From CALFML01 sp044222245 (GTDB lineage: Bacteria; Myxococcota_A; Polyangia; Palsa-1104; JAEUJZ01), in contig JBGANQ010000054.1 of the NCBI GenBank assembly GCA_044222245.1, positions 1 through 64,000 of the forward strand: 64,000 nucleotides of DNA, in the 5' to 3' direction. A model generated the notes under the pieces. That model was given only the letters and a program-made list of their open reading frames with translations, ran no database searches and was not told the DNA's origin. The translations under genes were made by a program, and so were the position numbers. This document shows, piece by piece, positions 10,483 through 18,026 of the stretch. Every line of letters starts with the position of its first letter. Positions within the stretch are counted from its first letter, which is position 1.

Positions 10483-11541
10483 ATGACGAGCGAGACCCGC
10501 GCGCCAAGGGGAAGCGGCGCCGCCAGCCGGCTCGGCCTGGTGCTGGTGGCCCTGGCGCTGCCCGCTGCCGCCTGCCAGAGCACCCCCGCCCCCGTCCCGC
10601 CCGTCGCCGTGGCGCCTCCGCCCGCCACCGCTGCCCCGGCTGATTCCGCGGCCGCTGCCCCCGCCGCTGCGGAGGACCCCGCCGTCCTCGCCAACCGCCA
10701 GCGCCACCACGCCTTTACCGAGAAGATCCTGACCCTGGAGAAAGAGCAGGTAAACGACTTCTGGCACTGCCTGTTTGGCGAAGAGGGCAGCGGCTTCCGG
10801 TTCGACAGCCAGGAGGCCCTCAAGGCGGCGCTCGGGGCCCAGCTGGAAACCGAGCCCAAGGCCTTCCTCGCCCGCGCCGGCAGCGAGTGCGTCGCCGCCG
10901 CGCAGAAGGCGGCGGCCGCCGTGAAGCAGCTGACGGCGCCCGCGGAGTACCAGGAGACGCTGCAGCGCTACGAGAAGAGCTGCACCGCGCTCGCCGCCGG
11001 CCTGACCCAGTGGACCGCCGGCGCGACCCGGGGGCTCGCGCTGCGCGAGCAGCAGCAGCGGGTGCTGGCCGCCGGGGACAAGTGGAGCGCCGCCAGCGGC
11101 ACCGGCCCGCTCGATCCCCAGGCCTTCCACTACCATCAGTTCCTGCACTGCGCGGTGCCCGACCTCGACAAGCTGGCCGACGGTCAGGCGCTGGCGGACC
11201 TTTTGACCAGCCGCTGCCCTGCCGGTGCCGGCGCCGGGCCCGAGCCGGGCTTTGTTGGCCGGCTGCGCGACACCTGCCTGCCCGCGACGCCGGCGCCGCC
11301 GGCCAAGGCGACCGCGGCGTACAAGCACACGCTGACCCGGTTTGTCGCCCAGCGGGATCGCCTCAAGGCCGGCTGGGACGGGTGCTTCCGCCGGCTGAAC
11401 CAGGAGCAGCTGGGCAGCGACTTCGCGCCGCTTGGCCAGGCGTGGGCGGACTGGCTGGCCGCCAGCACGCGCATGTACGAGCTCATCAAGAAAGCCTTCT
11501 GCGATGGCGGGGAGAAGAAGTTCTGCGAGCCGGCCCGGTGA
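10483..11541 (+). CDS. alanine-rich lipoprotein of unknown function
   Basis: About 352 residues, starting MTSETRAPRG; a GTG at 10462 would add seven residues. The signal sequence ends with a lipobox PAAAC (Cys near residue 31). A Pro/Ala linker follows, then a helical mature region with two similar segments, each containing FWHCLF or FLHCAV and a nearby Cys, which suggests an internal duplication (about residues 75-215 and 215-350). Paired cysteines may form disulfides in the periplasm. I do not recognise the family. Confidence 0.65.
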   Translation: MTSETRAPRGSGAASRLGLVLVALALPAAACQSTPAPVPPVAVAPPPATAAPADSAAAAPAAAEDPAVLANRQRHHAFTEKILTLEKEQVNDFWHCLFGEEGSGFRFDSQEALKAALGAQLETEPKAFLARAGSECVAAAQKAAAAVKQLTAPAEYQETLQRYEKSCTALAAGLTQWTAGATRGLALREQQQRVLAAGDKWSAASGTGPLDPQAFHYHQFLHCAVPDLDKLADGQALADLLTSRCPAGAGAGPEPGFVGRLRDTCLPATPAPPAKATAAYKHTLTRFVAQRDRLKAGWDGCFRRLNQEQLGSDFAPLGQAWADWLAASTRMYELIKKAFCDGGEKKFCEPAR

Positions 11542-11584
11542 CAGCCCCTTGACAGTGCGGCGCGGACCGGGCTTGCTTGCGTCT

Positions 11585-12196
11585 ATGAGAACGACTCTGG
11601 TGCTCACCGCGTCCCTGACCGTCCTTGGCCTCGCTGGGGGCTGCAACCTCGGCGAGTCGGTGGTGCCCGCTGCGGCGGCCAGCCCGGCGGCGCCCGCCCC
11701 GGCGGCGGCCGCAGCTGCCAACCCGACTGCGGCCGGCGTCCCGCGCGCCGCCACCGCCGCCCCGCTGGCGGCAGCGCCGGCAGCGAACAAGCCTGCTGCC
11801 GCCCCGACCAAGTTCGGCGCCCCGCTGTCGGCGGCCCCGGCCCTCACCGCGCAGGCGGTGCTCGCCAACCCCAAGCAGTATGACGACAAGGACATCAAGC
11901 TCACCGGCCAGGTGAGCGGCGTCTGCCAGAACAAGGGCTGCTGGATGACCATCGGCACCGGCGAGCCCGGCGCCGCCTCGATCCGCGTCCGCTTCAAGGA
12001 CTACGCCTTCTTCGTCCCCCGGGACTGCCTGGGCAAGACCGCGACCGTCGAGGGCCACTTCAAGCTGACCACTCTCTCGGTCGCCGAGGCGCAGCACTAC
12101 GCCGATGACGCCGCCAAGGCCGGCGCCGCGCCCAAAAAGATCACCGCGCCGCAGGCGACCCTCTCGCTCATGGCGACCGGAGTGGAGCTCCTGTGA
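11585..12196 (+). CDS. DUF4920-domain lipoprotein
   Basis: A 203-residue protein starting MRTTLVLTASLTVLGLAGGC, a lipoprotein signal with Cys at 20. An Ala/Pro linker of about 70 residues leads to a domain containing GQVSGVCQNKGCWM and VRFKDYAFFVPRDCLGKTA, the conserved core of DUF4920, a small OB-like periplasmic domain of unknown function with conserved cysteines. It starts 43 bp after the preceding lipoprotein gene, probably as one transcript. Nothing points to a substrate. Confidence 0.78.
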   Translation: MRTTLVLTASLTVLGLAGGCNLGESVVPAAAASPAAPAPAAAAAANPTAAGVPRAATAAPLAAAPAANKPAAAPTKFGAPLSAAPALTAQAVLANPKQYDDKDIKLTGQVSGVCQNKGCWMTIGTGEPGAASIRVRFKDYAFFVPRDCLGKTATVEGHFKLTTLSVAEAQHYADDAAKAGAAPKKITAPQATLSLMATGVELL

Positions 12197-12285
12197 GCCG
12201 CCCGGCCGCGCGCGCCTGTCGCCGGGCAAGCCGACCGGTCGCCGGTGGCGGCGCGGGCGGCTAGCGATGCGGGGCTGAGCCGGTG

Positions 12286-13365
12286 ATGGCGGTCTCGACG
12301 ATCGGCGTGGATCTGGGCCTGACCTATGCCCGCGCGGCGTGGGTGCAGGACGGAAAGCCGGTGATCCTCGAGACGCTGTCGGGGCAGCGCGCCCTGCCGG
12401 CGGTGGTCGGCATCGATCGCAACGGGGCGCTGCACGTCGGCGAGAGCGCGCGCAACCAGCACCTCTTGTGGCCGGAGCGCACCGCGGGCCGGCTGCGACG
12501 CCTGCTCGGCACCTCGCAGCGGGTGCTGCTTGATGACAAGAGCTTCTCCTGCCACGAGCTGTGCGCGGTGGTCCTGGCCCAGCTCAAGGAGAACGCCGAG
12601 CAGCGGCTCGGCCACCCCATAAGCGGCATCTCGCTGGCGCTGCCGACGCCGTTTACCCAGCTGCAGCGCCACGCTGCGGCCGACGCGGCGGCGCTGGCCG
12701 GCTTTCGCACCGTCAAGCTGGTGCTCGAGCCGCTGGCGATCGCCGCCGCCTACGGGCTGACCCCGCAGGAGCTGACCCCCGAGCAGCCGATCCTCATCTA
12801 CGACGTCGGCGGCCGCGGCAGCGAGGTGGCGATCCTGCAGTCCGACGGCGCCGGCGAGTCGGCGGCCTGGGTCATGCGCGCCACCGCCGGCAGCTCGATC
12901 GGCGGCGAGGTCTGCGACCAGCGCATCGCCGCCCACCTCTGCCACCAGTTCGAGCGCGAGAGCGGCATGTCGCCGCTCACCAGCCGCAAGGCGCAGGCCC
13001 GGCTGCGCCTGCTCGCCGAGTGGGCCAAGTGCGAGCTGTCGCGCAGCGAGTCGATCACGGTGCGGCTGCCCGGCCTTATGACCTCGGTGCACGGCCCCGT
13101 CGACCTGCACACCGAGCTGTCGCGCGAGCAGCTCGAGCTGCTCATCGAAGACGACGTCAAAAAGGGCCTGGACGCGATCGAGATCGCGCTGCGCGATGCG
13201 CGCCTGTCGGTCTCGCAGCTGCACGGGGTGCTCCTGTCGGGCGGTGGGGCGCTGCTGCCGCTGCTCGGTCGCCTGGTCAGCGAGCTCCTGGTCCTGCGAC
13301 CGCTGCGCGGCCCGAGCCCCGAGCAGGCCATCGCCATCGGCGCCGCCTTGCTCGCCGCCCGCTGA
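12286..13365 (+). CDS. Hsp70-like ATPase-domain protein
   Basis: A 359-residue protein with the actin/Hsp70 ATPase fold. STIGVDLGLTYARAAW is the phosphate-1 motif, ILIYDVGGRGSEVAIL (about residues 165-180) the phosphate-2 motif, and LLSGGGALLPLL (about 314-325) the adenosine motif. The substrate-binding domain and lid of DnaK are absent, so it is not a general chaperone. GTG directly precedes the chosen ATG, and either could be used. It is 90 bp downstream of the DUF4920 gene; no DnaJ or GrpE partner is nearby. Confidence 0.82.
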   Translation: MAVSTIGVDLGLTYARAAWVQDGKPVILETLSGQRALPAVVGIDRNGALHVGESARNQHLLWPERTAGRLRRLLGTSQRVLLDDKSFSCHELCAVVLAQLKENAEQRLGHPISGISLALPTPFTQLQRHAAADAAALAGFRTVKLVLEPLAIAAAYGLTPQELTPEQPILIYDVGGRGSEVAILQSDGAGESAAWVMRATAGSSIGGEVCDQRIAAHLCHQFERESGMSPLTSRKAQARLRLLAEWAKCELSRSESITVRLPGLMTSVHGPVDLHTELSREQLELLIEDDVKKGLDAIEIALRDARLSVSQLHGVLLSGGGALLPLLGRLVSELLVLRPLRGPSPEQAIAIGAALLAAR

Positions 13366-13522
13366 GCCGCGGCCCCTTGCCCGGGCTGCGCCGCCCGCGC
13401 GGGCCGCAGACCGCCAAGCCGGCCGTGGTCCGCGCGCCCCAGCTATTCGGCCCGCAGCGCGGTGATCGCGGCGGGGCGGCGCCTGCCTCAGGAGCGCGGA
13501 TCGGACGACTGCAGGTGCGGGC

Positions 13523-14050
13523 TCAAGTGGTGGTGCAGCGAAAGCGGTGATCCGGGCCGCAGGTGCAGCGCTGAGTGCCGCCGTCCACAGCGGTGCCATC
13601 GCAGCTGGCGCAGCACGGGGCGCCGTCGCGCTGCCGCTCGGGCCGACAGTTTTCGTAGCCGTCGAGCGAGTCGCTGCCGCAGCAGACGCCGCTCTGCTCG
13701 GGCTGCAGGCAGTAGCAGCGTATCTGCCACTCCCAGGTGTCGAGGGTGCAGCCGTTGACCCGCTCGGTAGCGCAGCTGAACAGCGGCTCGGGGTATCCGT
13801 AGGGAACGAAGTTGCAGCTGTCACAGAGCCACTGCCCGCTGTTGCAGCTGCACCGGCTGGTCCCATCCGGCGAGGGGTAGCGGCATACAGTGCCGTCCTT
13901 TGCCCCAGCGCAGCTGCTGCGGCTGTCGGGGATCGCCGCCGGACAGCTGGCCGGCTGGGCGCCTCCGTCGCTGCCCGCGTCGCCCGGGTACGGCTTGGTG
14001 GCGCACGAAAAGAGGCCCACGAGAAGACCCAGTAGCACGGCTTTTTTCAT
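13523..14050 (-). CDS. cysteine-rich lipoprotein
   Basis: A 175-residue protein starting MKKAVLLGLLVGLFSCATKP, with lipobox LFSC (Cys 16). AGAGGGTCAGG precedes the ATG. The mature protein has about twenty cysteines in short spaced groups (CSCNSGQWLCDSC, CYCLQPEQSGVCCG, CCASCDG, RCTCGPDHRFRC), typical of disulfide-bonded surface lipoproteins of myxobacteria. No specific function can be assigned. Confidence 0.7.
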   Translation of the reverse strand: MKKAVLLGLLVGLFSCATKPYPGDAGSDGGAQPASCPAAIPDSRSSCAGAKDGTVCRYPSPDGTSRCSCNSGQWLCDSCNFVPYGYPEPLFSCATERVNGCTLDTWEWQIRCYCLQPEQSGVCCGSDSLDGYENCRPERQRDGAPCCASCDGTAVDGGTQRCTCGPDHRFRCTTT

Positions 14051-14164
14051 CCTGACCCTCTTTAGCCAAGGTGGGCTTGGTGCAGAATCGACAGACCCTG
14101 AGCGCTGGCTCGGTGCCAGCATCGACCTGAATCATCCCCGGCGCAAGCTCGCGCGAGTCGCTTC

Positions 14165-15322
14165 CTAGAAGCGCCTCTGGTAGCCAATGGACAGCATCGG
14201 TCCCGGGATGCCGTAGGCGATGACCGGGAACAGCAGTCCGAAGCCGAAGTTTAGCGCCTTGTACCCGTGCTCGCTGCTGCCGAGCTGACGCTCGCCGCCA
14301 AACAGCAGATAGGGGCCAAAGAGATAGTAGGAGCCGCCGATGTCCATGTTGAAGCGCCACTTCTCCGCGGTCCTGGAGCTTATGTGAATCAGTCCGCCAT
14401 AGGGAATCGGGAACGTCGCGCTGGTCGAGCTCGGCTTGATGAAGCCCAGGTTCAGGGCGAACTCGACATAGGTGCGATCCAGGCGCCCGGCGCGGAAGAA
14501 GATGCCGGTCTGCGGCACGTAGATCGGGGACTCATTGCGAGAGCCGATGCTGGTCAGCACGCCCGCCCCGCCCGAGACGCCGATGGTGAACCGGCGGCTG
14601 CCGTAACCGAGGCGGACCTGGCCCTGCACGCCGACTAGCGGGAACACCAGCGCCACCGGTGCGAGCTCGGCGCCCAGCAGGAACCCAGACTTGAAGATGT
14701 GCTCATAGCCGACATCGATGACCGCGCCGCCGGTGATGGTGAACAGGCTCCAGACCGGCCGGGCGTGGAAGTAGAAGCTGCTCTGCCCCTGCCAGACCGG
14801 CGGCGCATCGGCGGCGACGCGGAGCACGGGCCGCGGCGCGGGCGGCGGGACGGGCAGCTCCGGGGCGGGGGCCGGGCCCACGGCTGCAGCGCTGGAGGCG
14901 GCGAGCGACTGCTGGTACTTTCGCATGGCCAGCTCGGCGTAGCCCTGGGCTTCGACCCGCTCGGCCTGCGAGAACACCTCGCCCTGGGTCGCGACGAGCG
15001 AGCAGGCAGCCAGCGCGTCGCGGGGCTCGCCGCACTGGTGGTAGGCGCGGCAGAACCAGAGCACCTCGTGGGCGTGGCGCTGGCTTGGCTCCATGCCAGC
15101 CAGGGTCTGCAGCGCGGCGCCGCACTGGCCGGCGGCAAGTAGCCCCGGAACCACGCTCTCGGGGTCCAGGGCGCTGCCGCTGGTCAGCGGGGCGGCGGGC
15201 GGCGGGGTCGGGGCGGGCTCGTCGGCGCGGGCGGCCAGCGGCAGCAGGCCGACCAGCAGCCCGGCCAGCTTCAGGAACAGGCCACTTGGGCCAGGGACGC
15301 GGTGGGACTTAAGTGAGCTCAT
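14165..15322 (-). CDS. exported outer-membrane-type beta-barrel protein with helical N-terminal repeat region
   Basis: A 385-residue protein beginning MSSLKSHRV with a signal peptide ending LPLAARA. Residues about 45-140 are helical (QCGAALQTLAGMEPSQRHAHEV, then a second similar helix pair), reminiscent of tetratricopeptide-like repeats. Residues about 180-385 show alternating amphipathic strands rich in Gly, Phe and Tyr and end in YQRRF, a terminal aromatic typical of outer-membrane beta barrels. The upstream start at 15421 is rejected because it precedes the signal peptide. Confidence 0.68.
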   Translation of the reverse strand: MSSLKSHRVPGPSGLFLKLAGLLVGLLPLAARADEPAPTPPPAAPLTSGSALDPESVVPGLLAAGQCGAALQTLAGMEPSQRHAHEVLWFCRAYHQCGEPRDALAACSLVATQGEVFSQAERVEAQGYAELAMRKYQQSLAASSAAAVGPAPAPELPVPPPAPRPVLRVAADAPPVWQGQSSFYFHARPVWSLFTITGGAVIDVGYEHIFKSGFLLGAELAPVALVFPLVGVQGQVRLGYGSRRFTIGVSGGAGVLTSIGSRNESPIYVPQTGIFFRAGRLDRTYVEFALNLGFIKPSSTSATFPIPYGGLIHISSRTAEKWRFNMDIGGSYYLFGPYLLFGGERQLGSSEHGYKALNFGFGLLFPVIAYGIPGPMLSIGYQRRF

Positions 15323-15577
15323 GGGCCTACCTACATAAGTTGGAAGTTGCAGGAGGGACCAAGCAACGACCGTGCTCAGCCGGTAAGCCGCAGAAACCTC
15401 AAGGCCAGGGCTCCCGAGCACCGCCGCAGCGACTGGACGATTTCGGCCACGCCCACCGGACCTGGAGCAAATCAGCCAGCGCCAAAGCAGGGCGAGTCTG
15501 GCGGGCGCGCCCGGCGGGGATGAGCAGCCAGGGGATGAGCAGCCGGGCAGAGCAGCCGGGCAGAGCAGCCGGGCAGA
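15323..15577. repeat. intergenic region holding a 13-bp tandem repeat
   Basis: The interval between two minus-strand genes contains about four copies of a 13-bp unit close to AGCAGCCGGGCAG at roughly 15534-15590, plus an earlier degenerate copy near 15521. The repeat runs into the last codons of the glycosyltransferase gene, so copy-number change could alter its C-terminus. No hairpin with a T-run is visible. Confidence 0.6.
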
Positions 15578-16837
15578 TCAGCCGGGCGATGGGTGGTGCG
15601 GGCGCGCGGTGGGGGCGACGGGCGGTGCCGCGCCGCGTGCGGCCGGGGCGACGAGCGGCGGCTCATCGGCGAGCATGCAGCCGCCGCGGCCGATGCGGAA
15701 GCGGTGGCCGCGCCAGCTGATGCGGCGGGTGGTGAGCGCGCGGCCGAGCCCGAGCCACAAAAGGACCTCGGCGCTCAGGGCCTCGGCGGCCGCCGCCAGG
15801 GGTCCGCGGCCGAGCCCCTGAGTGCGCCGCAGCACGACGGTGAGCAGCATCCGCAGGCCCAGCAGCGCCGCGGCATAGAGCCACAAGGTCGACCGCCAGC
15901 ACAGCGCCGCCGCGAGCAGCAGGGCGGGAGTGGGGGCCACGAACACCGGATAGGTCAGCAGCAGCAGCGGCCGCTGGCTGCGCACCACGGTCAGCCAGCG
16001 CGCCACCCGCGCCACCACCTCACCCAGCGAGCGGCCGCCATCGCGGCAGCGGGCGGGCTCGCGGCTTATCGCGATCTGGTAGTGGAGCGCGGTGAAGCGG
16101 CGCGCCAGCTCGTAGTCTTCGCCGAGGAAGTTGAGCAGCTCGCCAAAGCCGCCGGCGCGCAGCAGGGCCTGCCGGCGCAGCGCGCACAGCGCCCCGGCCA
16201 TGCTCGGGACCCCGCCGAGCAGACCGTAGAGACCGTACAGGGCGAGGAAGTTCTGCGGCGAGCCGCCGACCAGCGCGGCCGAGACCCGATCCCACAGCGT
16301 CTGCGGCGCCGTCTCTACCGGCGAGGCGAAGGCGGCGGCGCGCTGCGGGTCGGCGGCCAGCGCCGCCACCAGCGCCGGCAGGTCGGCGTCGCCAAGCCGC
16401 ACATCGCTGTCGATGATGACCACGACTTCCTCGCTGCAGCCCTTTAGCCCCGCGACCAGCTGGGCGACCTTGCGGTTCTGCCGCGCCGCCGGGGCGGTCA
16501 GCACCACCGCAGCGGCCAGACCCTGGGCCGCTGCGGCCTGGGCGACCGCGGCGGCGACCGCATACGCCGGGTCGGCGCGGTCGGGGACCAGGAACAGCAC
16601 CCGCCGCGGCCCGTCATACTGGGCGCGCAGCGAAGACCACAGGTTGAAGCTGAGGTCCGGCTCGGCGCCTTCGCAGGGGCGCAAAAGAGCAATGGGCGGC
16701 CACACGGGCGGCGGTGGCGGCGGCGGCCGACGGCGCAGGCGCCACACGCCGCCGAGCAGCAGCAGCGTAAAGAACAGGGCGGCGCAGACCCAGACGTGGG
16801 CCGCGGTCACCAGCACCTCGCCAAGGCGCGGCGTCAT
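15578..16837 (-). CDS. membrane glycosyltransferase, family 2/21 (ceramide-glucosyltransferase/HpnI-like)
   Basis: A 419-residue membrane enzyme. An N-terminal membrane segment (WVCAALFFTLLLLGGVW) is followed by the GT-A domain: IALLRPCEGAEP, then VVVIIDSDVRLGDADL (D1/D2-type metal and nucleotide-sugar ligands), then FLGEDYELARRF (D3). Several hydrophobic helices complete the C-terminus. This arrangement matches GT21 ceramide glucosyltransferases and bacterial HpnI-like proteins. Its ATG overlaps the stop of the upstream gene by 4 bp, so the two are translationally coupled and may act on the same lipid. Confidence 0.78.
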   Translation of the reverse strand: MTPRLGEVLVTAAHVWVCAALFFTLLLLGGVWRLRRRPPPPPPPVWPPIALLRPCEGAEPDLSFNLWSSLRAQYDGPRRVLFLVPDRADPAYAVAAAVAQAAAAQGLAAAVVLTAPAARQNRKVAQLVAGLKGCSEEVVVIIDSDVRLGDADLPALVAALAADPQRAAAFASPVETAPQTLWDRVSAALVGGSPQNFLALYGLYGLLGGVPSMAGALCALRRQALLRAGGFGELLNFLGEDYELARRFTALHYQIAISREPARCRDGGRSLGEVVARVARWLTVVRSQRPLLLLTYPVFVAPTPALLLAAALCWRSTLWLYAAALLGLRMLLTVVLRRTQGLGRGPLAAAAEALSAEVLLWLGLGRALTTRRISWRGHRFRIGRGGCMLADEPPLVAPAARGAAPPVAPTARPHHPSPG

Positions 16838-17967
16838 CTTGCAGCTCCGGGCGCCGGGACCGAATCGAGGCAGCGGGTCTTGTAGCGCAGCAGGTACTGC
16901 AGCGAGCGCCGACGGAACCGCTCCAGATCCAGGTACTCGCCGACGCCGTGGAAGGCGGTGGCGGGGTCGGCGTTCGGGGCGATGCGCACGGCAAAGCGCG
17001 CATAAAAAGGAGTGTCCTCCAGCGTCCCGCCGAGCAGGCGGCTGCAGGTATAAGGACCGGCGGTGAAGGCGCGGGGCACTGGCAGCCAGAACAGGTCGCG
17101 GGCGAGCTCGGTGAGCGCGCCTTGGGTCGGCGCGAGCTCGGCGCTCAGCACCTCGGGCGGGTGGGCGCTGTCGTGGTAGCGGACCCCCAGCTGGCGGCTG
17201 TGCCCGCTGCGGCGGACGGCGTTGTAGACGATGAGCGCCTCGCCCGCGGCGCCGGCGTCCCCGGCGGCGGGATGCGGCGCCGGGAAGCCGTGGGCCCAGC
17301 CCCAGTGGGAGAAGGTGTCCTCCAGGCGCCCGGAGCCGTAGTTGCGGTCGAGGTAGGCCAGGCCGGTGAACTCGATCGGCCGCTGGCCCAGCCGCAGCTC
17401 GACGGTGGCGGCGGCGCGCGGGGCGAGCGGCTGCCAGTAGTGGGCGGCGCCGTCCGCGCTCTCGCCAAGGCCCAGCGGCGGCGGTGGCGGCGGTGGCGGC
17501 GCCACCGTGATCCGCCCGCGCACGCGGGGGCCGCGGCGGCCGAAAAAGCGCGTGGTGTCTTCGTCCAGCTCGATGACGATCGCGCCCTCGGCGGGCAGGG
17601 CGATGGCGGTGTTGGCGACGCGCACGCCGTCGGCAGCGAGCGCCAGGGCGGCGCGCGGGTACTCGTTCATCACCCAGGCGCGGCGGCGGCTCGCGCCGGC
17701 ACCGCCGGGGCGCTCGTAGAGCGAGAAGTTGACCGCCGGCACATCGAGCCCGCACAGCGCCTCGCCCGCCCGCAGCCGCGCCGCATAGCGCGGCGAGAAC
17801 ACCGAGCCGGCGAACACGATCAGCGTCAGGCCGAAGCGGCCCTTTTCGTCATGCACCTCGAGGTACCACCACGCGTAGCCGCCCACCGCGGCGGCAGCGG
17901 CGCGCGCCGCGGCGCACGGCGCGCCGGCGCGGGCGGGGGCAGGAGGCAGGGCCTGGGCAGGGGGCAA
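16834..17967 (-). CDS. carotenoid 1,2-hydratase-like protein (CrtC family)
   Basis: A 377-residue protein with the CrtC/AttH lipocalin-like fold. The opening WWYLEVHDEKGRFGLTLIVF with VFSPRYAARL and the central GLAYLDRNYGSGRLEDTFSHWGWAHG are characteristic of CrtC, which hydrates the terminal double bond of acyclic carotenoids. The start is a TTG supported by GAGGTGA upstream. Coupled to the downstream glycosyltransferase, it suggests formation and glycosylation of a tertiary hydroxyl on a carotenoid or other isoprenoid, but no phytoene synthase or desaturase is present. Confidence 0.75.
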   Translation of the reverse strand: MPPAQALPPAPARAGAPCAAARAAAAAVGGYAWWYLEVHDEKGRFGLTLIVFAGSVFSPRYAARLRAGEALCGLDVPAVNFSLYERPGGAGASRRRAWVMNEYPRAALALAADGVRVANTAIALPAEGAIVIELDEDTTRFFGRRGPRVRGRITVAPPPPPPPPLGLGESADGAAHYWQPLAPRAAATVELRLGQRPIEFTGLAYLDRNYGSGRLEDTFSHWGWAHGFPAPHPAAGDAGAAGEALIVYNAVRRSGHSRQLGVRYHDSAHPPEVLSAELAPTQGALTELARDLFWLPVPRAFTAGPYTCSRLLGGTLEDTPFYARFAVRIAPNADPATAFHGVGEYLDLERFRRRSLQYLLRYKTRCLDSVPAPGAAR

Positions 17968-18026
17968 AATGACGTCACCTCGAACCGGAGCGGCGCCCGC
18001 GAGCTGCAGGCACCCGGACCCAGCGG

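Noticed and set aside
9286..11997. A 903-codon minus-strand protein including FtsQ
   Set aside because: The upstream two thirds is antisense to two lipoprotein genes; the FtsQ part starts at 10236.
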